Both the position numbers and the translations under genes were made by a program. Below, piece by piece: positions 1 to 6,675 of a stretch of 31,178 bases of DNA. Every line of letters begins with the position of its first letter. Positions within the stretch are counted from its first letter, which is position 1. The DNA is from Minisyncoccota bacterium (lineage in GTDB: Bacteria > Patescibacteriota > Minisyncoccia > Phycocordibacterales > Phycocordibacteraceae), in NCBI GenBank assembly GCA_028687085.1, contig JAQUAU010000006.1, forward strand, positions 1-31,178, read 5' to 3'. The notes beneath the pieces are model-generated. The model was given only the letters and a program-made list of their open reading frames with translations, did no database searches and was not told the DNA's origin.

Positions 1-1
1 C

Positions 2-61
2 GTCGGCACTCTCCTCGCCGCGGTGCTTCTGCCGATCTACAACTTAGCTGGTTCTATCTAA
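2..61 (+). CDS. pilC: PilC/GspF-type inner membrane platform protein, C-terminal end only
   Basis: The window opens inside a reading frame that encodes VGTLLAAVLPIYNLAGSI and stops with TAA at 59-61. The pattern hydrophobic stretch, LPIYNL, then SI at the very C-terminus is typical of the last membrane helix of the PilC/GspF platform protein of type IV pili and type II secretion. Position directly upstream of two pilin genes supports this. Only 19 codons are visible, so the assignment rests on the terminal motif and the neighbours; the 5' part lies outside the window. Confidence 0.7.
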   Translation, partial: VGTLLAAVLLPIYNLAGSI

Positions 62-68
62 TCAGGGG

Positions 69-106
69 GCCGACGCTCTGGTCGGCCCGCCGACCAGAGC
101 GTCGGC
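69..106. repeat. Perfect 17-bp inverted repeat between pilC and the first pilin gene
   Basis: Bases 69-85 (GCCGACGCTCTGGTCGG) are exactly complementary to 90-106, with a four-base CCCG loop. The hairpin starts 8 nt after the PilC stop codon. No T-tract follows on either strand, so it is not a classical intrinsic terminator. It could be a factor-dependent terminator, an mRNA 3'-end stabiliser that separates pilC from the highly expressed pilins, or a REP-like element. Confidence 0.7.
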
Positions 107-145
107 GTTGTCCACAGCTCTGTTCCTTCGACGCCCCATATAGCG

Positions 146-151
146 TACAAT
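146..151 (+). promoter_or_regulatory. Candidate -10 element for the first pilin gene
   Basis: TACAAT sits 27 nt before the ATG at 179, which would give a 5' leader of roughly 20 nt. No convincing -35 and no Shine-Dalgarno sequence are visible. This would make the first pilin one of the few genes here with a short untranslated leader. Confidence 0.35.
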
Positions 152-178
152 TCATCTATTAGCCGCCTACCACATATC

Positions 179-646
179 ATGTATACACACCGTTCCCGAG
201 GCTTCACCCTCATCGAGTTGCTCGTCGTCATCGCCATCATCGGCGTGCTCTCGGCGGTCGTGCTTGCCTCTCTCAATACTGCTCGTCAAAAGGGCAACGA
301 CGCCGCAATCCAGTCCGACCTCTCGACCATCCAGACCGAGGCCGAGATATTCTACGGTGGTGGTGGTGGTAATACCATTCCAAACAGCTATGGCGTCACC
401 GTGTCCACCTGCGCTGACGCCACCGGCATGTTCTATCTCGACAGCGTTATCAGGAAGGCTATCGCGGGAGCTGAGTCAGCGAATGGTACAGCGAGCAGCA
501 TGTCTTGCTTCGGGAGTGGAACAGCGTACGCAATCTCGAGCCCGCTATCATCTGATGCGGCTAAGCATTGGTGCGTGGACTCAACCGGTAGTGTGGGGGT
601 CCGCACAACGGGTCCGGCCACTGGCACGGAGTGCCCGGCGATTTAA
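179..646 (+). CDS. Type IV major pilin-like protein, first copy
   Basis: A 155-residue type IV pilin precursor. The leader MYTHRSRG is short and basic and ends in Gly. It is followed by FTLIELLVVIAIIGVLSAVV, the class III signal and hydrophobic alpha-1 helix, with the conserved Glu at +5 of the mature protein. Prepilin peptidase should cut between Gly8 and Phe9 and N-methylate Phe. The globular part has four cysteines, including one close to the C-terminus (CPAI), suggesting a disulfide-closed D-region. A run of GGT codons near 356-370 encodes five glycines. The N-terminal 50 residues are almost identical to those of the next gene, so the two are tandem paralogues. It is the likely structural subunit, or one of two, of a surface pilus used for attachment, motility or DNA uptake. 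Confidence 0.93.
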   Translation: MYTHRSRGFTLIELLVVIAIIGVLSAVVLASLNTARQKGNDAAIQSDLSTIQTEAEIFYGGGGGNTIPNSYGVTVSTCADATGMFYLDSVIRKAIAGAESANGTASSMSCFGSGTAYAISSPLSSDAAKHWCVDSTGSVGVRTTGPATGTECPAI

Positions 647-661
647 TCAATAACGTATTAC

Positions 662-667
662 TATAAT
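662..667 (+). promoter_or_regulatory. Consensus -10 (TATAAT) for the second pilin
   Basis: A perfect TATAAT lies only 3 nt before the first in-frame ATG (671) and 12 nt before the second ATG (680). Transcription should begin near 674, inside the first ATG codon region. If this promoter is used, translation must start at 680. A longer transcript read through from the first pilin could still use 671. Confidence 0.6.
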
Positions 668-670
668 CCT

Positions 671-1096
671 ATGAATTCTATGCATAACTTCAAAAAAGGC
701 TTCACTCTTATCGAACTACTCGTCGTGATCGCCATCATCGGCGTCCTCTCGGCAGTGGTACTCGCTTCGCTCAATACTGCCCGCTCGAAGGGCAGCGACG
801 CGGCTATCATGTCCGACCTCGACGGCATCCGCACCCAGGCTCAGCTCTGGTACGGCGATCATGCGAACTCCTATGCTGGCGTGTGCGGTGATACGACTAT
901 TGCGAAGCAGATTGCAGGAGCTGAGACGGCAAACGGCACTGAAAATGTGGTCTGTAACCCGTCAGCAGACGGCAAGGCATATGCCGTATCCTCAGGTCTT
1001 CTGGCGTTTTCTCCGGTGCAATACTACTGCGTTGACAGCACCGGCGCCGGGACGACGACTACGACAGCACTTGGTACCGGGACAGTTTGTCAGTAG
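671..1096 (+). CDS. Type IV major pilin-like protein, second copy
   Basis: Pilin precursor of up to 141 residues with leader MNSMHNFKKG and mature start FTLIELLVVIAIIGVLSAVV. Its mature N-terminus matches the upstream pilin through VLASLNTAR and continues with similar KGxDAA residues; the globular domains have diverged. Four cysteines are present, the last as the penultimate residue (VCQ). A TATAAT at 662-667 argues that the true start may be the internal ATG at 680 (MHNFKKG), which still gives a normal short basic leader. Prepilin peptidase is encoded immediately downstream. The duplication suggests either a mixed filament or two pilins used under different conditions. Confidence 0.93.
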   Translation: MNSMHNFKKGFTLIELLVVIAIIGVLSAVVLASLNTARSKGSDAAIMSDLDGIRTQAQLWYGDHANSYAGVCGDTTIAKQIAGAETANGTENVVCNPSADGKAYAVSSGLLAFSPVQYYCVDSTGAGTTTTTALGTGTVCQ

Positions 1097-1120
1097 TCAT
1101 CAAAGGCATATAGCGTGCAA

Positions 1121-1147
1121 GAAACCCGCGGCTCCGCCGCGGGTTTC
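1121..1147 (+). terminator. Hairpin after the second pilin gene
   Basis: GAAACCCGCGGC (1121-1132) is perfectly complementary to 1136-1147 around a three-base TCC loop. This strong GC-rich 12-bp stem ends in TTT but is not followed by a long T-run. It ends only 3 nt before the -10 element of the prepilin peptidase gene, so it separates the pilin transcript from a new transcription unit. Confidence 0.7.
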
Positions 1148-1162
1148 TGGTATTATGCACGC

Positions 1163-1927
1163 ATGGACTCCAGTCTCGGTGCGGTTTTTTTCGCTCTTGG
1201 CGCCATCATCGCGAGCTTCATGGGCGTCGTCGCCGCGCGCCTCCATACCGGAGCGAGCATCCTCGTCGGCCGCTCCCGCTGTGATGCGTGCAATGCACCC
1301 CTTGCACCCCTCATGATGGTGCCCATCGTCTCTTATCTCATTTCGGGCGGCAGAGCGCACTGCTGTGGCGCGCATCTCTCGCCTCTCGCTCCGGTTACCG
1401 AAGCGCTCCTGGGCGTTCTCTTCGTGCTCAGCTATCTGAAGCTCGGACTCAGTATCGCTCTTCCGTTTGCGCTCATCGCTCTCGCGCTTCTTCTCGCGCT
1501 CGTCCTTTATGATCTTGCACACCAGATACTGCCTCCCTGGCTTCTTGGTGCATTCGTCGCGGCGTCTGCATTGGCCGGATACCTTTCTGCTCCGTCTCTT
1601 TTCGAGTTTTTCAGCGCACTTTCTCCGGCGTTCCTTATCGCCGGCTCGCTTGCATTCATCCACGTCATCTCGCAGGGGAGGGCGATGGGCTTCTCAGATG
1701 CGCCGCTTGCGTTCGGTCTCGCTCTGTTTGCGGGCTTCGCCGCGTTTCCCGGCTTCATCTTCTCTTTCTGGATCGGCGCGGTTATAGGGATAATCCTGTT
1801 GGCGAGGAGGCCTCGTGGCTCTAGAATGAATACTGAGGTGCCGTTCGCTCCTTTTCTTGCCGCCGGCTTCATCCTCGCGTACTTCACCCAATGGAACCCA
1901 TTCGCCTTTCTCACGGATTTACTCTGA
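1163..1927 (+). CDS. pilD: Prepilin peptidase (leader peptidase and N-methyltransferase)
   Basis: A 254-residue polytopic membrane protein of the A24 family that cleaves and methylates the type IV prepilins encoded around it. The N-terminal methylation domain shows a C40-D-A-C43 pair, PIVSYLISGGR and HCCG (C67, C68), followed by LSPxxPVTE. Catalytic aspartates are expected at D117 (YDLAHQILP, matching D-x-x-x-x-x-LP) and D179 (GFSDAPL in place of the usual GMGDxKL). The end VPFAPFLAAGFILAY is typical. The start at 1163 is chosen over an in-frame GTG at 1115: the latter would translate the terminator hairpin, while TATTAT (1151-1156) lies exactly 6 nt before the ATG, indicating a leaderless mRNA. 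The 3' end overlaps the next gene by 37 nt. Confidence 0.92.
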   Translation: MDSSLGAVFFALGAIIASFMGVVAARLHTGASILVGRSRCDACNAPLAPLMMVPIVSYLISGGRAHCCGAHLSPLAPVTEALLGVLFVLSYLKLGLSIALPFALIALALLLALVLYDLAHQILPPWLLGAFVAASALAGYLSAPSLFEFFSALSPAFLIAGSLAFIHVISQGRAMGFSDAPLAFGLALFAGFAAFPGFIFSFWIGAVIGIILLARRPRGSRMNTEVPFAPFLAAGFILAYFTQWNPFAFLTDLL

Positions 1928-2520
1928 TGGAACTCATGATCGTATTTGCGATCATCGTTACTATCTCGGGTGTCGTGCTGTCGAGCCAGAGCACGTTCAA
2001 CAAAACGCTCGTGCTCTCGAATACGGCCTACGATATCGCGCTCTCTCTGCGGTCAGCCGAGACCTACGGGATCAGCAGCCGCGTATCGGGCGCGACGGCA
2101 AACGCAGGGTACGGCGTCCATGTCGAAGCAGCGACGCTCTCTTCTTTTATCTTCTTCGCCGATACGTCTCCCGGAGCGTCGTGCACTCGGCCCGACTGCA
2201 GACCGGGGGATTATGCCTTCTCGTCTGGATTGGATACGACGGTACAGACCTACGCGCTCGGGAACGGTATCAGAGTCGGTGATTTCTGCGTGTATAATGG
2301 CAGCTGGATCTGCTCACGCAACGGCGACCTGCCCTCGCTTGATATTGTATTCGAACGTCCGAATCCCGATGCCTATATCCATGCAGGCAGCACCCTGTAC
2401 TCGAAGGCATGTCTCACTATCAGGTCGCCGCAGGGAGGTTTTCGCTTCATCTCCATCTCGTCATCGGGACAGATTATCGCAAACGCCGCTTCGAACCCTT
2501 CTTCTTGCCATGAACTATAA
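1891..2520 (+). CDS. GspH/FimT-like minor pilin
   Basis: A 209-residue protein with the class III leader MEPIRLSHG followed by FTLMELMIVFAIIVTISGVVLSSQ, the prepilin cleavage site and hydrophobic helix with Glu at +5. The rest is a globular domain with several cysteines (SCTRPDC, DFCVYNGSWIC). The start lies inside the end of the prepilin peptidase gene, and the stop overlaps the next start by 11 nt, implying translational coupling. By analogy with GspH/FimT it would sit in the initiating tip complex of the pilus. The family level (H-type versus other minor pilin) is inferred from gene order and length. Confidence 0.82.
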   Translation: MEPIRLSHGFTLMELMIVFAIIVTISGVVLSSQSTFNKTLVLSNTAYDIALSLRSAETYGISSRVSGATANAGYGVHVEAATLSSFIFFADTSPGASCTRPDCRPGDYAFSSGLDTTVQTYALGNGIRVGDFCVYNGSWICSRNGDLPSLDIVFERPNPDAYIHAGSTLYSKACLTIRSPQGGFRFISISSSGQIIANAASNPSSCHEL

Positions 2521-3055
2521 ACGCGCCTACACGCTCGTCGAGCTTATTGTGGCAGTCGGACTCTTCGCGCTCATCATGCTGCTCGCATCGGGAGCCTATC
2601 TCATGATGATCAGCCTCAATCGGCATGCACAGGGCATCGCCACCGGTATCGACAATCTCTCGTTTGCCATCGAGACGATGACGCGCAATATCCGGACCGG
2701 CACTGCGTATAGTTGTGGACAATCGCTTGGTCTGGGCAACTGCACAGGCGGTGGTTCGAGCTTCACCTTCAAAAACTCTGACGATGTGGAAGTTACTTAT
2801 ACCAGCGGCACTCAAGACGGAACAAATGGCCCGGTAGGCGATATTACTCAGAGTGTTGCTCAGATCAGCGCTATCCTCACCGACCCGTCGGTAGATATCA
2901 CCGGGCTGACGTTCTATGTTGACGGCACTTCGTCGGGCGATAATCAACAGCCCCACGTGACGATTAGCATCTCAGGCACCGTCTCATACGCGGCGGGGAA
3001 GATTGAACCGTTTACTATAGAGACCGGCGCGACGATGCGCGGAACCGACCTATGA
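2510..3055 (+). CDS. PulJ/PilW-like minor pilin
   Basis: A 181-residue pilin-like protein, MNYKRA then YTLVELIVAVGLFALIMLLASGAY. The residue before the mature start is Ala instead of Gly, which prepilin peptidases tolerate, and the Glu at +5 is present. A longer in-frame extension upstream overlaps the whole preceding gene and is not credible; the ATG at 2510 gives the correct leader. The frame overlaps the preceding stop by 11 nt and shares ATGA with the following start. The sequence SLNRHAQGIATGIDNLSFAIETMTRNIR resembles the J-type minor pilin pattern (helix followed by a segment ending in MxRxIR). Confidence 0.82.
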   Translation: MNYKRAYTLVELIVAVGLFALIMLLASGAYLMMISLNRHAQGIATGIDNLSFAIETMTRNIRTGTAYSCGQSLGLGNCTGGGSSFTFKNSDDVEVTYTSGTQDGTNGPVGDITQSVAQISAILTDPSVDITGLTFYVDGTSSGDNQQPHVTISISGTVSYAAGKIEPFTIETGATMRGTDL

Positions 3056-3684
3056 CCATGAAAAATTTTCAATTTTCAATTTTCAATTTTCAAAAAAAAG
3101 GATTCACGCTTATCGAGACGATGGTTGCGGTCGCCATTGTGACGCTCTCGGTCGCAGGGCCTCTGTTCACAGCGAACTCTGCAATCAGAGGGGCCACGAC
3201 GGCGCGTGCTCAGCTGACGGCCTCGTATCTCGCACAAGAGGGTATCGAGCATGTGCGCATGATGCGCGACAATGAGTTTCTTACGACCTATCATGAAGGC
3301 GGCATCGACATATCAGCCACTGCCTGGACCAGATTCCTTACCAATCCGGTAACTGACTCTTCGTCGATTTCCGGTTGCCGAACGACAGCAAGTCAATCAT
3401 CAGTCTGTATGCTTGAGACGTACCCGGGCACTATAGCGGGCACCGGATCCGGACTCACCCTCGAGCCGTGTGTGGGAGATTGCAGGCCGCTTCGCTTAGT
3501 GAACGGCATCTATACTCAGAAGACAAACATAGGCGGGGATATCATGCCGTTTGTGCGCACGATTCAGGTAAAGGATGTGCCGAATGCGACCGACGATGTG
3601 CAAGTCATATCAACCGTCTCGTGGAGCTATCACGGCATTCCGTATGCGGTGAAGATCTATGACCATATAACGCCATGGCAATAA
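3052..3684 (+). CDS. PilV/GspI-like minor pilin with a heptanucleotide-repeat leader
   Basis: A 210-residue protein. After an unusually long leader (MTMKNFQFSIFNFQKKG) comes FTLIETMVAVAIVTLSVAGPL, the class III prepilin signal with Glu at +5. The text ARAQLTASYLAQEGIEHVRMMRDNEF is the usual PilV-like continuation (AxxLAQEGIExVRxxRD). The leader is encoded by four tandem copies of TTTTCAA (3066-3093). The unit is not a multiple of three, so gain or loss of one copy would shift the frame upstream of the cleavage site. No alternative start exists between the repeat and the mature N-terminus. The gene begins at the ATGA overlap with the previous stop and ends 10 nt inside the next gene. Confidence 0.85.
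   Translation: MTMKNFQFSIFNFQKKGFTLIETMVAVAIVTLSVAGPLFTANSAIRGATTARAQLTASYLAQEGIEHVRMMRDNEFLTTYHEGGIDISATAWTRFLTNPVTDSSSISGCRTTASQSSVCMLETYPGTIAGTGSGLTLEPCVGDCRPLRLVNGIYTQKTNIGGDIMPFVRTIQVKDVPNATDDVQVISTVSWSYHGIPYAVKIYDHITPWQ
3066..3093 (+). repeat. Heptanucleotide tandem repeat, (TTTTCAA)x4, inside a minor pilin gene
   Basis: Four perfect consecutive copies of TTTTCAA encode the NFQFSIFNFQ leader of the PilV-like gene. A unit of seven bases is prone to slipped-strand mispairing, and each single-unit change would be a frameshift. Confidence 0.9.
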
Positions 3685-4259
3685 ACCCAGCAAGCAGAAA
3701 GCAGCAAGCAGCAAGCAGGAATTCAGAACCTGCCTCCTGCCTCCTGCCTCCTGCTCACTACTCTCGGGGGTTCGCGCTCCTGATATCCGTCATCTTCATG
3801 TCAGTCATGCTCTCGTTCGGTCTCGCGCTCGGTTCGCTCGGCTACAAACAGCAGGTGCTCGCCTCATCTGCTGTCGAATCGCAGTACGCCTTCTATGCAG
3901 CCGATGCCGCGCTCGAATGCGCGCTCTACGCCGATCAGCGAGATAACCTCTTTGAATATTCCTCGCACAGCGCCGAGATCCCTCCATCGTCGTTCCTCTG
4001 CGATGGTGTTCCGTCGACGCAGGTTGTGGGGTCCTATTCTTTTACTGGTTCCCAGCTCACAGTGAAGTATCGCGTTGCGCTCGATCGCGATGCGCAACAT
4101 CCCGGGGGGACGCATTGTGCAGATGTGACCGTCTATAAGCCGGCTCCCGGCACTGGCCTGACCTATCTCTTTTCCCAGGGCTACGATGTGCCGTGCACTA
4201 CCGTGGCGAGTCCAAACGGTGCGCGGTTCGTCGCGCGCGGCCTTAAGGCTCACTATTAA
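3675..4259 (+). CDS. PilX-like minor pilin or pilus assembly protein
   Basis: A 194-residue protein. A hydrophobic segment FALLISVIFMSVMLSFGLALGSLGY follows a long, low-complexity N-terminus that ends in YSRG, so a cut before FALL is plausible although the canonical Glu at +5 is missing (Ser instead). The stretch QYAFYAADAALECALYADQ matches the PilX-type AxxAAEAGLExA pattern. The first 35 codons are encoded by two different heptanucleotide arrays that are partly complementary to each other. The start overlaps the previous gene by 10 nt. Last gene of the pilin cluster. Confidence 0.75.
   Translation: MAINPASRKQQAASRNSEPASCLLPPAHYSRGFALLISVIFMSVMLSFGLALGSLGYKQQVLASSAVESQYAFYAADAALECALYADQRDNLFEYSSHSAEIPPSSFLCDGVPSTQVVGSYSFTGSQLTVKYRVALDRDAQHPGGTHCADVTVYKPAPGTGLTYLFSQGYDVPCTTVASPNGARFVARGLKAHY
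3689..3756 (+). repeat. Paired heptanucleotide arrays, (AGCAAGC)x4 and (CCTGCCT)x4, facing each other
   Basis: 3689-3716 is four copies of AGCAAGC (second copy AGAAAGC). 3729-3756 is three perfect copies of CCTGCCT plus CCTGCTC. The spacer is 12 nt. The two arrays are nearly complementary (GCAGCAAGCAGG against CCTGCCTCCTGC), so the 5' coding region of the PilX-like gene can fold into a long imperfect hairpin. The tract encodes the low-complexity N-terminus. Confidence 0.85.
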
Positions 4260-4298
4260 CTAGCCGGATAGGCACTAGGCGTCAGCGGATTTTACGCA

Positions 4299-4319
4299 CT
4301 AGAGCCTAGAGCCTAGAGC
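4299..4319 (+). repeat. Heptanucleotide tandem repeat, (CTAGAGC)x3, upstream of ligA
   Basis: Three perfect CTAGAGC copies, continuing with CT, end 3 nt before the ligA -10 hexamer. They occupy the spacer and -35 region of the promoter, so copy-number change would move upstream DNA by 7 bp relative to the -10. A looser relative (GGCACTAGGC) lies at 4271-4280. Confidence 0.88.
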
Positions 4320-4322
4320 CTG

Positions 4323-4328
4323 TATTAT
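4323..4328 (+). promoter_or_regulatory. ligA -10 element for a leaderless transcript
   Basis: TATTAT lies exactly 6 nt before the ligA ATG at 4335, placing the predicted transcription start on the A of the start codon. There is no Shine-Dalgarno sequence. Confidence 0.65.
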
Positions 4329-4334
4329 TGGCCT

Positions 4335-6335
4335 ATGGCTTTGACCCCGAAAAAGAGCAAAGAACGTGCGGCCCAGCTCCGTGCATTGCTCGCGCATCAC
4401 GCGCATCGCTATTACACACTCGACGCACCCGAGCTATCCGACAGCGCCTACGACGCGCTCCACCGCGAACTCCGCACGCTTGAAGAGACGTATCCTGAGC
4501 TCGCACACAATGATTCGATTACTCAGCGCATCATAGGTGACGCTCTGCCCGAATTGAAAAAAGTGCGGCACACCGTAGAGCAGTGGTCGTTTAACGACGC
4601 TTTCACAAAAGAAGAAGTGCAGGCCTTTGACGAACGCGTGCGCAAGATGAGCGGCGCGGCGCAGACCTATGACCTGGAGCTCAAGATTGACGGGCTCAAG
4701 GTCGTCTTCACCTATTTGAAGGGAAGGCTCTCGCTTGCCGCCACGCGCGGCGACGGCGTTGTCGGCGAAGATGTGACGCACACCATTCGTACGATTAGGA
4801 GCGTTCCAGAGCGCCTTCTGCGCCCTATCGACCTCGTGGCTGAGGGAGAGGTCTATCTCACACGCTCTGGGTTTGAGAAATTAAACAAGATGCGTGAGAA
4901 ACAGGGCGAATCGCTCTTCGCCAATCCGCGCAATGCCGCCGCAGGTTCGCTCCGCCAGCTTGATCCCTCGATTGCGGCAGAGCGTCCGCTCGGCGTATTC
5001 TTTTACGACGTCGCACAGACATCCGGCGCAATGCCTGAAACGCAGAGTGGCGAGCTCGAATACCTGAAAGGGCTCGGGCTGCCGGTCAATCCTGAACATG
5101 CGCACGCAGATGCGCTAGAAGAAGTGTTTGCATATTGGGAGAAGTGGCGGGGCAGCGCACGCGAGGAGGTCGATTATCAGCTCGATGGCGTCGTGCTCAA
5201 GGTGGAGTCGAGGAGCGCGCAGGAGATGCTCGGCTATACCGGCAAGGCGCCGCGCTTCGCTATCGCCTACAAGTTCCCGCCGGAGCAGGTAGAGACGATT
5301 GTCGAGGATATCTCGCTCCAGGTGGGTCGCACCGGCAAGCTCACACCGGTCGCGCATCTGCGGCCTGTGCTTGTCGCGGGCTCGACGGTTGCGCGCGCGA
5401 CGCTCCATAATGCAGATTTCATTACTGAGAAAGATATCCGCGTCGGCGACACCGTCATTCTGCAAAAAGCGGGTGATGTTATCCCCGAGGTCGTGTCAGT
5501 CATTACCGCATTACGGCCGAAAGGGGCGAAGGCGTGGCTGTTTCCGACGCACTCCGCCTTGTGCGGCGGCGACGGACGCATCGAGCGCATAGAGGGCGAG
5601 GCAGCGCACCGCTGTGTCGCTCCTGGCTCGTTTGCCCAGCAGTCGCGCCGGCTTGCGCACTTTGCGAGTAAGGGCGCTCTCGACGTGAGCGGTATGGGCA
5701 AGGAGACCGTGAAGCTTCTTCTTGAACAAAATCTCATTTCCGAATTCGATGATATCTTTGAACTCACTACCGACGAGTTGCTGACACTCGATGGGTTTGA
5801 AGAAACAAAGGCGGCGAAGTTGGTGAAGGCGATTGCTGCGGCGAAGCGCGTCCCGCTCGACCGGCTCATCATCGGGCTCGGCATCCCTCATGTGGGCGAA
5901 GAGAACGCCTATCTTCTCGCGACGCATTTCGGTACACTCGCGAAACTCAAGGCGGCAAACGAAGAGACTCTTTCTCGCATCGAAGGCATCGGTCCCATTA
6001 TCGGCCGCTCGGTGCATACCTGGTTTGCACACGAAGAGAACCGCGCGCTGCTTGCGCGACTCTCAAAACATCTGAGTGTGCAGAAGGTCGCTGCGCCGTC
6101 GAAGGGCCCTTTGACGGGGCAGACAGTGGTCATCACTGGGACGCTCCCGACCCTCTCGCGCGAAGAGGCCGAGGCGCGCGTGCGAGCGGCCGGCGGCAAA
6201 GCAGGTTCATCAGTCTCGGCGAAGACGTCGTTCGTCGTCGCGGGCGAAGAGGCGGGCAGTAAGCTCGCTAAGGCCGAGGCGCTCGGCGTCCCGGTCATCT
6301 CCGAGAGCGAATTTTTGAAGCGTCTCAGTGCGTAA
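4335..6335 (+). CDS. ligA: NAD-dependent DNA ligase LigA
   Basis: A 666-residue enzyme sealing DNA nicks with NAD. The N-terminal Ia domain (SDSAYDALHREL, residues about 35-46) precedes the adenylation domain, where K117 in LKIDG is the AMP-accepting lysine; RGDGVVGEDVTH follows. The OB-fold (VGRTGKLTPVAHLRPV), helix-hairpin-helix repeats (GFEETKAAKLVKAI, GIGPIIG) and a C-terminal BRCT domain (residues about 590-666, LTGQTVVITGTL) are present and the length is normal. The zinc finger is degenerate: of the four expected cysteines only C410 (ALCGGDG) and C427 (HRCVAPGSFAQQ) remain. It is likely functional because all catalytic motifs are intact. The stop overlaps a possible upstream start of gatC. 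Confidence 0.96.
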   Translation: MALTPKKSKERAAQLRALLAHHAHRYYTLDAPELSDSAYDALHRELRTLEETYPELAHNDSITQRIIGDALPELKKVRHTVEQWSFNDAFTKEEVQAFDERVRKMSGAAQTYDLELKIDGLKVVFTYLKGRLSLAATRGDGVVGEDVTHTIRTIRSVPERLLRPIDLVAEGEVYLTRSGFEKLNKMREKQGESLFANPRNAAAGSLRQLDPSIAAERPLGVFFYDVAQTSGAMPETQSGELEYLKGLGLPVNPEHAHADALEEVFAYWEKWRGSAREEVDYQLDGVVLKVESRSAQEMLGYTGKAPRFAIAYKFPPEQVETIVEDISLQVGRTGKLTPVAHLRPVLVAGSTVARATLHNADFITEKDIRVGDTVILQKAGDVIPEVVSVITALRPKGAKAWLFPTHSALCGGDGRIERIEGEAAHRCVAPGSFAQQSRRLAHFASKGALDVSGMGKETVKLLLEQNLISEFDDIFELTTDELLTLDGFEETKAAKLVKAIAAAKRVPLDRLIIGLGIPHVGEENAYLLATHFGTLAKLKAANEETLSRIEGIGPIIGRSVHTWFAHEENRALLARLSKHLSVQKVAAPSKGPLTGQTVVITGTLPTLSREEAEARVRAAGGKAGSSVSAKTSFVVAGEEAGSKLAKAEALGVPVISESEFLKRLSA

Positions 6336-6358
6336 TGCGTTGTGGTAGAGTGATGCTC

Positions 6359-6664
6359 ATGGCGACGACTGAAGAGGTGAAGAAGCTTGCGGCCTTGGCG
6401 CGCATCACTCTAGAGGACACACAGCTCGAGAAGTTCACGAGCGAGTTTGATGCGATTCTTGCCTATGTGGGCCAGCTCGAGACGCTCGACCTGGAGTCCG
6501 CCGGAGGCGGATCCGCCTCCGGCGGAAAGCCAGCCTTGCGCAATGTCCTGCGCGAGGACGGCGAGCCGCACCCTGCGGGCATATATACCGAGAAGCTCGC
6601 GGAGCAGTTCCCCCAGAGGGAGGGCGATGCGCTCAGCGTGAAGCAGATCATCAGTCACGATTGA
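6359..6664 (+). CDS. gatC: Aspartyl/glutamyl-tRNA amidotransferase subunit C
   Basis: A 101-residue GatC that stabilises GatA with GatB in the complex converting Glu-tRNA(Gln) or Asp-tRNA(Asn) to the amide. [30 protein letters not shown] is the conserved N-terminal helix pair, and the C-terminal half (LRxDxxxP) wraps GatA. The ATG at 6359 is preferred over in-frame ATGs at 6335 and 6353 because family members begin just before TxEEVKKLA and a TAGAGT hexamer ends 7 nt upstream. Residues 47-56, rich in Gly and Ser, are encoded by a perfect 30-nt palindrome inserted between the two conserved parts. gatA follows within 12 nt; gatB is not in the window. Confidence 0.92.
   Translation: MATTEEVKKLAALARITLEDTQLEKFTSEFDAILAYVGQLETLDLESAGGGSASGGKPALRNVLREDGEPHPAGIYTEKLAEQFPQREGDALSVKQIISHD
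6497..6526. repeat. Perfect 30-nt palindrome inserted in frame in gatC
   Basis: TCCGCCGGAGGCGGA is followed directly by its exact reverse complement. It encodes [10 protein letters not shown] in the flexible linker of GatC. The outer ends TCCGCC...GGCGGA also occur in a shorter palindrome in gatA. Confidence 0.9.
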
Positions 6665-6675
6665 GACTTCCATAT

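Noticed and set aside
1115..1162. Upstream GTG start for the prepilin peptidase
   Set aside because: It would translate the terminator hairpin and -10 region; family members start just before the LGxxxxSFxxVxxxR segment.
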